Of a DNA stretch of 8,023 nucleotides, positions 6,810 to 8,023 are shown piece by piece (position 1 is the stretch's first letter; every line of letters starts with the position of its first letter). The stretch lies in the NCBI GenBank assembly GCA_903868285.1, contig CAIPUP010000211.1:1-8023 (forward strand), in the 5' to 3' direction. Origin of the DNA: an uncultured beta proteobacterium. Lineage in GTDB: Bacteria > Pseudomonadota > Gammaproteobacteria > Burkholderiales > SG8-39. The notes under the pieces were generated by a model. That model was given only the letters and a program-made list of their open reading frames with translations. It did no database searches and had not been told where the DNA came from. The position numbers were made by a program, and so were the translations under genes.

Positions 6810-8023
<1,214 letters not shown>

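Overview
The window is GC-rich, tightly packed proteobacterial chromosome. The acetyl-CoA synthetase tail, the P1B copper ATPase and the NifA-like sigma-54 activator all look betaproteobacterial or close to it. That placement is a judgement from the sequences read by eye, not a phylogeny. There are seven protein genes, two of them cut by the window edges. I see no tRNA or rRNA genes, CRISPR array or insertion sequence.

Left half (1-4328). A sigma-54 enhancer-binding activator with a NifA-type GAF sensor and no receiver domain reads leftward off the edge (1-1380). A 317-bp divergent regulatory region (1381-1697) separates it from a rightward three-gene unit: a two-domain rhodanese (1698-2561), an OsmC-family protein with only one of the usual two cysteines (2630-3190), and an acyl-CoA-dehydrogenase-fold flavoprotein lacking the usual C-terminal catalytic Glu motif (3195-4328). 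The intergenic region holds a -24/-12 sigma-54 promoter with exact spacing, pointing at the rhodanese gene. It also holds an AT-rich tract and a cluster of small palindromes, two of them an 11-bp tandem pair. The layout suggests one regulated system: the GAF activator senses a signal and switches on the three-gene operon. Sulfane-sulfur handling or organosulfur use is the best guess, but the substrate is unknown.

Right half (4348-8023). A leftward unit converges on the first with only 19 bp between the stop codons. It runs acetyl-CoA synthetase (C-terminal 405 residues in view), then a Cu+-exporting P1B ATPase (copA), then a CopZ-like metallochaperone. Both junctions are 4-nt stop/start overlaps, TTGA and ATGA, so the copper genes appear translationally coupled to a central carbon gene. 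CopZ would pass Cu+ to CopA for export across the inner membrane.

The point most worth following is the sigma-54 activator plus rhodanese/OsmC/ACAD-like unit, which I cannot match to a characterised pathway.
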